64,000 nt of DNA from NCBI GenBank assembly GCA_019055375.1, contig JAHQIW010007198.1:21000-84999 (forward strand). The letters are read 5' to 3'. How positions within the stretch are numbered: position 1 is the stretch's first letter; the number at the start of each line of letters is the position of its first letter. The translations under genes were made by a program, and so were the position numbers. The stretch comes from Parelaphostrongylus tenuis. Taxonomy: Eukaryota; Nematoda; Chromadorea; Rhabditida; Metastrongylidae. The notes below the pieces were generated by a model. The model did not search any database. It worked only from the letters and a program-made list of their open reading frames with translations, and was not told the origin of the DNA. Below, in pieces: positions 62,761-64,000 of this stretch.

Positions 62761-64000
62761 TGAATTACGCATCCATGCCTTCCACCTTCAGCGCGTATTC
62801 ACCAGTTTAGTCCGAACCTGAGTAGAGATCCAAAGTAATTGAATTAATCTGTACTCTTAGCAAAGCCCTCTATCTTTCACCTTCTAAACCGCACCAAAAT
62901 CCTCCTTCGCCAAGTTTTTTTTTCTACGCACCAACGTTCAATCTGTAACTGAGCACACATGAATATCTTATAGCCCTTACAATTTACAAAATCAAAGATT
63001 CACTCCCTATGATTAACGGCAATTTACGGAAACAAAGAGTCTTTGAGAGTGATTTGACATAGCTAAACTGTTACTATTGCATCACGTCCATCATCGCTAC
63101 CGAAGTGATGATACAATTTTGAAAAGTTCATGCATAGCTGATAAGCCGTGTTTCAGGCGCAATCGTCTCTCCCATTCAAGCCTGTACTTCGAAGAAAGTG
63201 ATACTATGATGTCAACGTAGAATGGAACTTCATTTACTCTCTTTTATAAGAAGATCATAGTCTTGACATTACCACATAACAACACGATCTTTTCACGATG
63301 TACCGAATACATGGTATACCACTTCATCACTCGTCTGATAACATTCCGCAGTGATAAGGTTCAGAAGCAACTCATCTCAACTTGGCTTTGTGGCAATGCA
63401 TATAGAAACAGTGTCATCAGCATTCGTATGTTGTAAGTCGAAGCACTACTTGAATAAAAGCTTGCTTTCAAAAGACTGAAAAGTCGTCGAACCTTTTTCA
63501 ACCCTTCATTGCTTGAAGAGTGCTAGTCAACGACGTTGTTGGTATTATTCGAAGAGCTCAAATCTCTTGGCTACTGCGTTACGTGGTCATTTTCTGAAAA
63601 TATCTTCTTCATAACGCTTCACCTCAAAAGAAAACACTTGTGTTTCCCGCAAGCGTTTTTCTCACAGGACAGAGCTCTTCCTTTAGACTGACTAATAATC
63701 GTTCGATAGCGTAACGTTTAGCTATTCCAATCCTGTGCTTCTTTTTCTGGCAAAGACCGTTCACTTCAATGTAGCGAGGGAAATAAGATCGAGTTCTTCA
63801 TATTCGACGCGCTTGTTTACCGGCTAGTTTACTGTCGGGGTGTTTATGTTGGCCGTGGTCGATTGATCAAAATACTTTAAAGGGTCACATGTAAAAAGCG
63901 ATTTTGTCATCGATAAGAAATTTTATCTCCGTTTTGAAAGAAACTCCGGTGAAACATATCATTCTGATATCAAAAGATTTCCTCTACATCTTCATTTCCT
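62761..64000. other. No gene recognised; foldback fragments at right edge
   Basis: 63480-63900 has foldback phrases in both orientations (AATCGTTCGATAGCGTAACG, GGCAAAGACCGTTCACTTCA, TCTCACAGGACAGAGCTCTT), matching the middle of 47021-47836. 62761-63480 is unique-looking AT-rich sequence with no supported exon. Confidence 0.4.

Overview
This is a piece of a nematode nuclear genome. The identifiable proteins are all eukaryotic, cut into short exons with GT-AG introns and U-rich acceptors of nematode type, and they align best, from memory, with Caenorhabditis homologues. The large introns, packed with repeats, suggest a clade V worm such as a strongylid or hookworm relative. I infer that placement and cannot prove it. 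No single long reading frame exists. I rebuilt the genes by joining exons whose reading phases match.

Five conserved genes are present. (1) PARP1 (pme-1 type), minus strand, 16 exons from 13320 down to 1147. Its regulatory and catalytic domains lie beyond the left edge, and there is an in-frame TGA in exon 6. (2-4) A minus-strand train in the order seipin (34128-30315), JAMP/JKAMP (29909-24483), PGAP3 (24041-20303), with about 400 bases between neighbours. It looks like an operon. From memory the same three genes are adjacent in C. elegans (cosmid R01B10). (5) Cardiolipin synthase CRLS1, plus strand, 53154-57640. A probable unidentified minus-strand gene lies at 60.8-62.8 kb, converging on CRLS1.

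The rest, most of the window, is a mosaic of small non-autonomous mobile elements. It includes at least four tRNA-derived families. One is built as head-to-head tRNA-like arms; the others are SINE-like. There are GC-rich hairpins flanked by TTAA or carrying TTAACCC-type ends, long foldback elements (one is an almost perfect 0.8 kb palindrome), and deleted mariner transposase remnants, one with a foldback nested inside it.

The most striking signal is a set of about fifteen type I hammerhead ribozyme motifs, four fully canonical in core and stems. All have a very short palindromic stem III. Some sit in roughly 315-base units bounded by direct repeats, as in retrozymes. Others sit at both ends of inverted-repeat elements, facing opposite ways.

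Layout: 1-1.1 kb hairpins; 1.1-13.3 kb PARP1 with repeat-filled introns; 13.3-20.3 kb repeats; 20.3-34.1 kb the seipin-JAMP-PGAP3 train; 34.1-53.1 kb gene-poor repeat territory with most of the hammerheads; 53.1-57.6 kb CRLS1; 57.6-60.8 kb no gene seen; 60.8-62.8 kb unknown gene; 62.8-64 kb foldback fragments.
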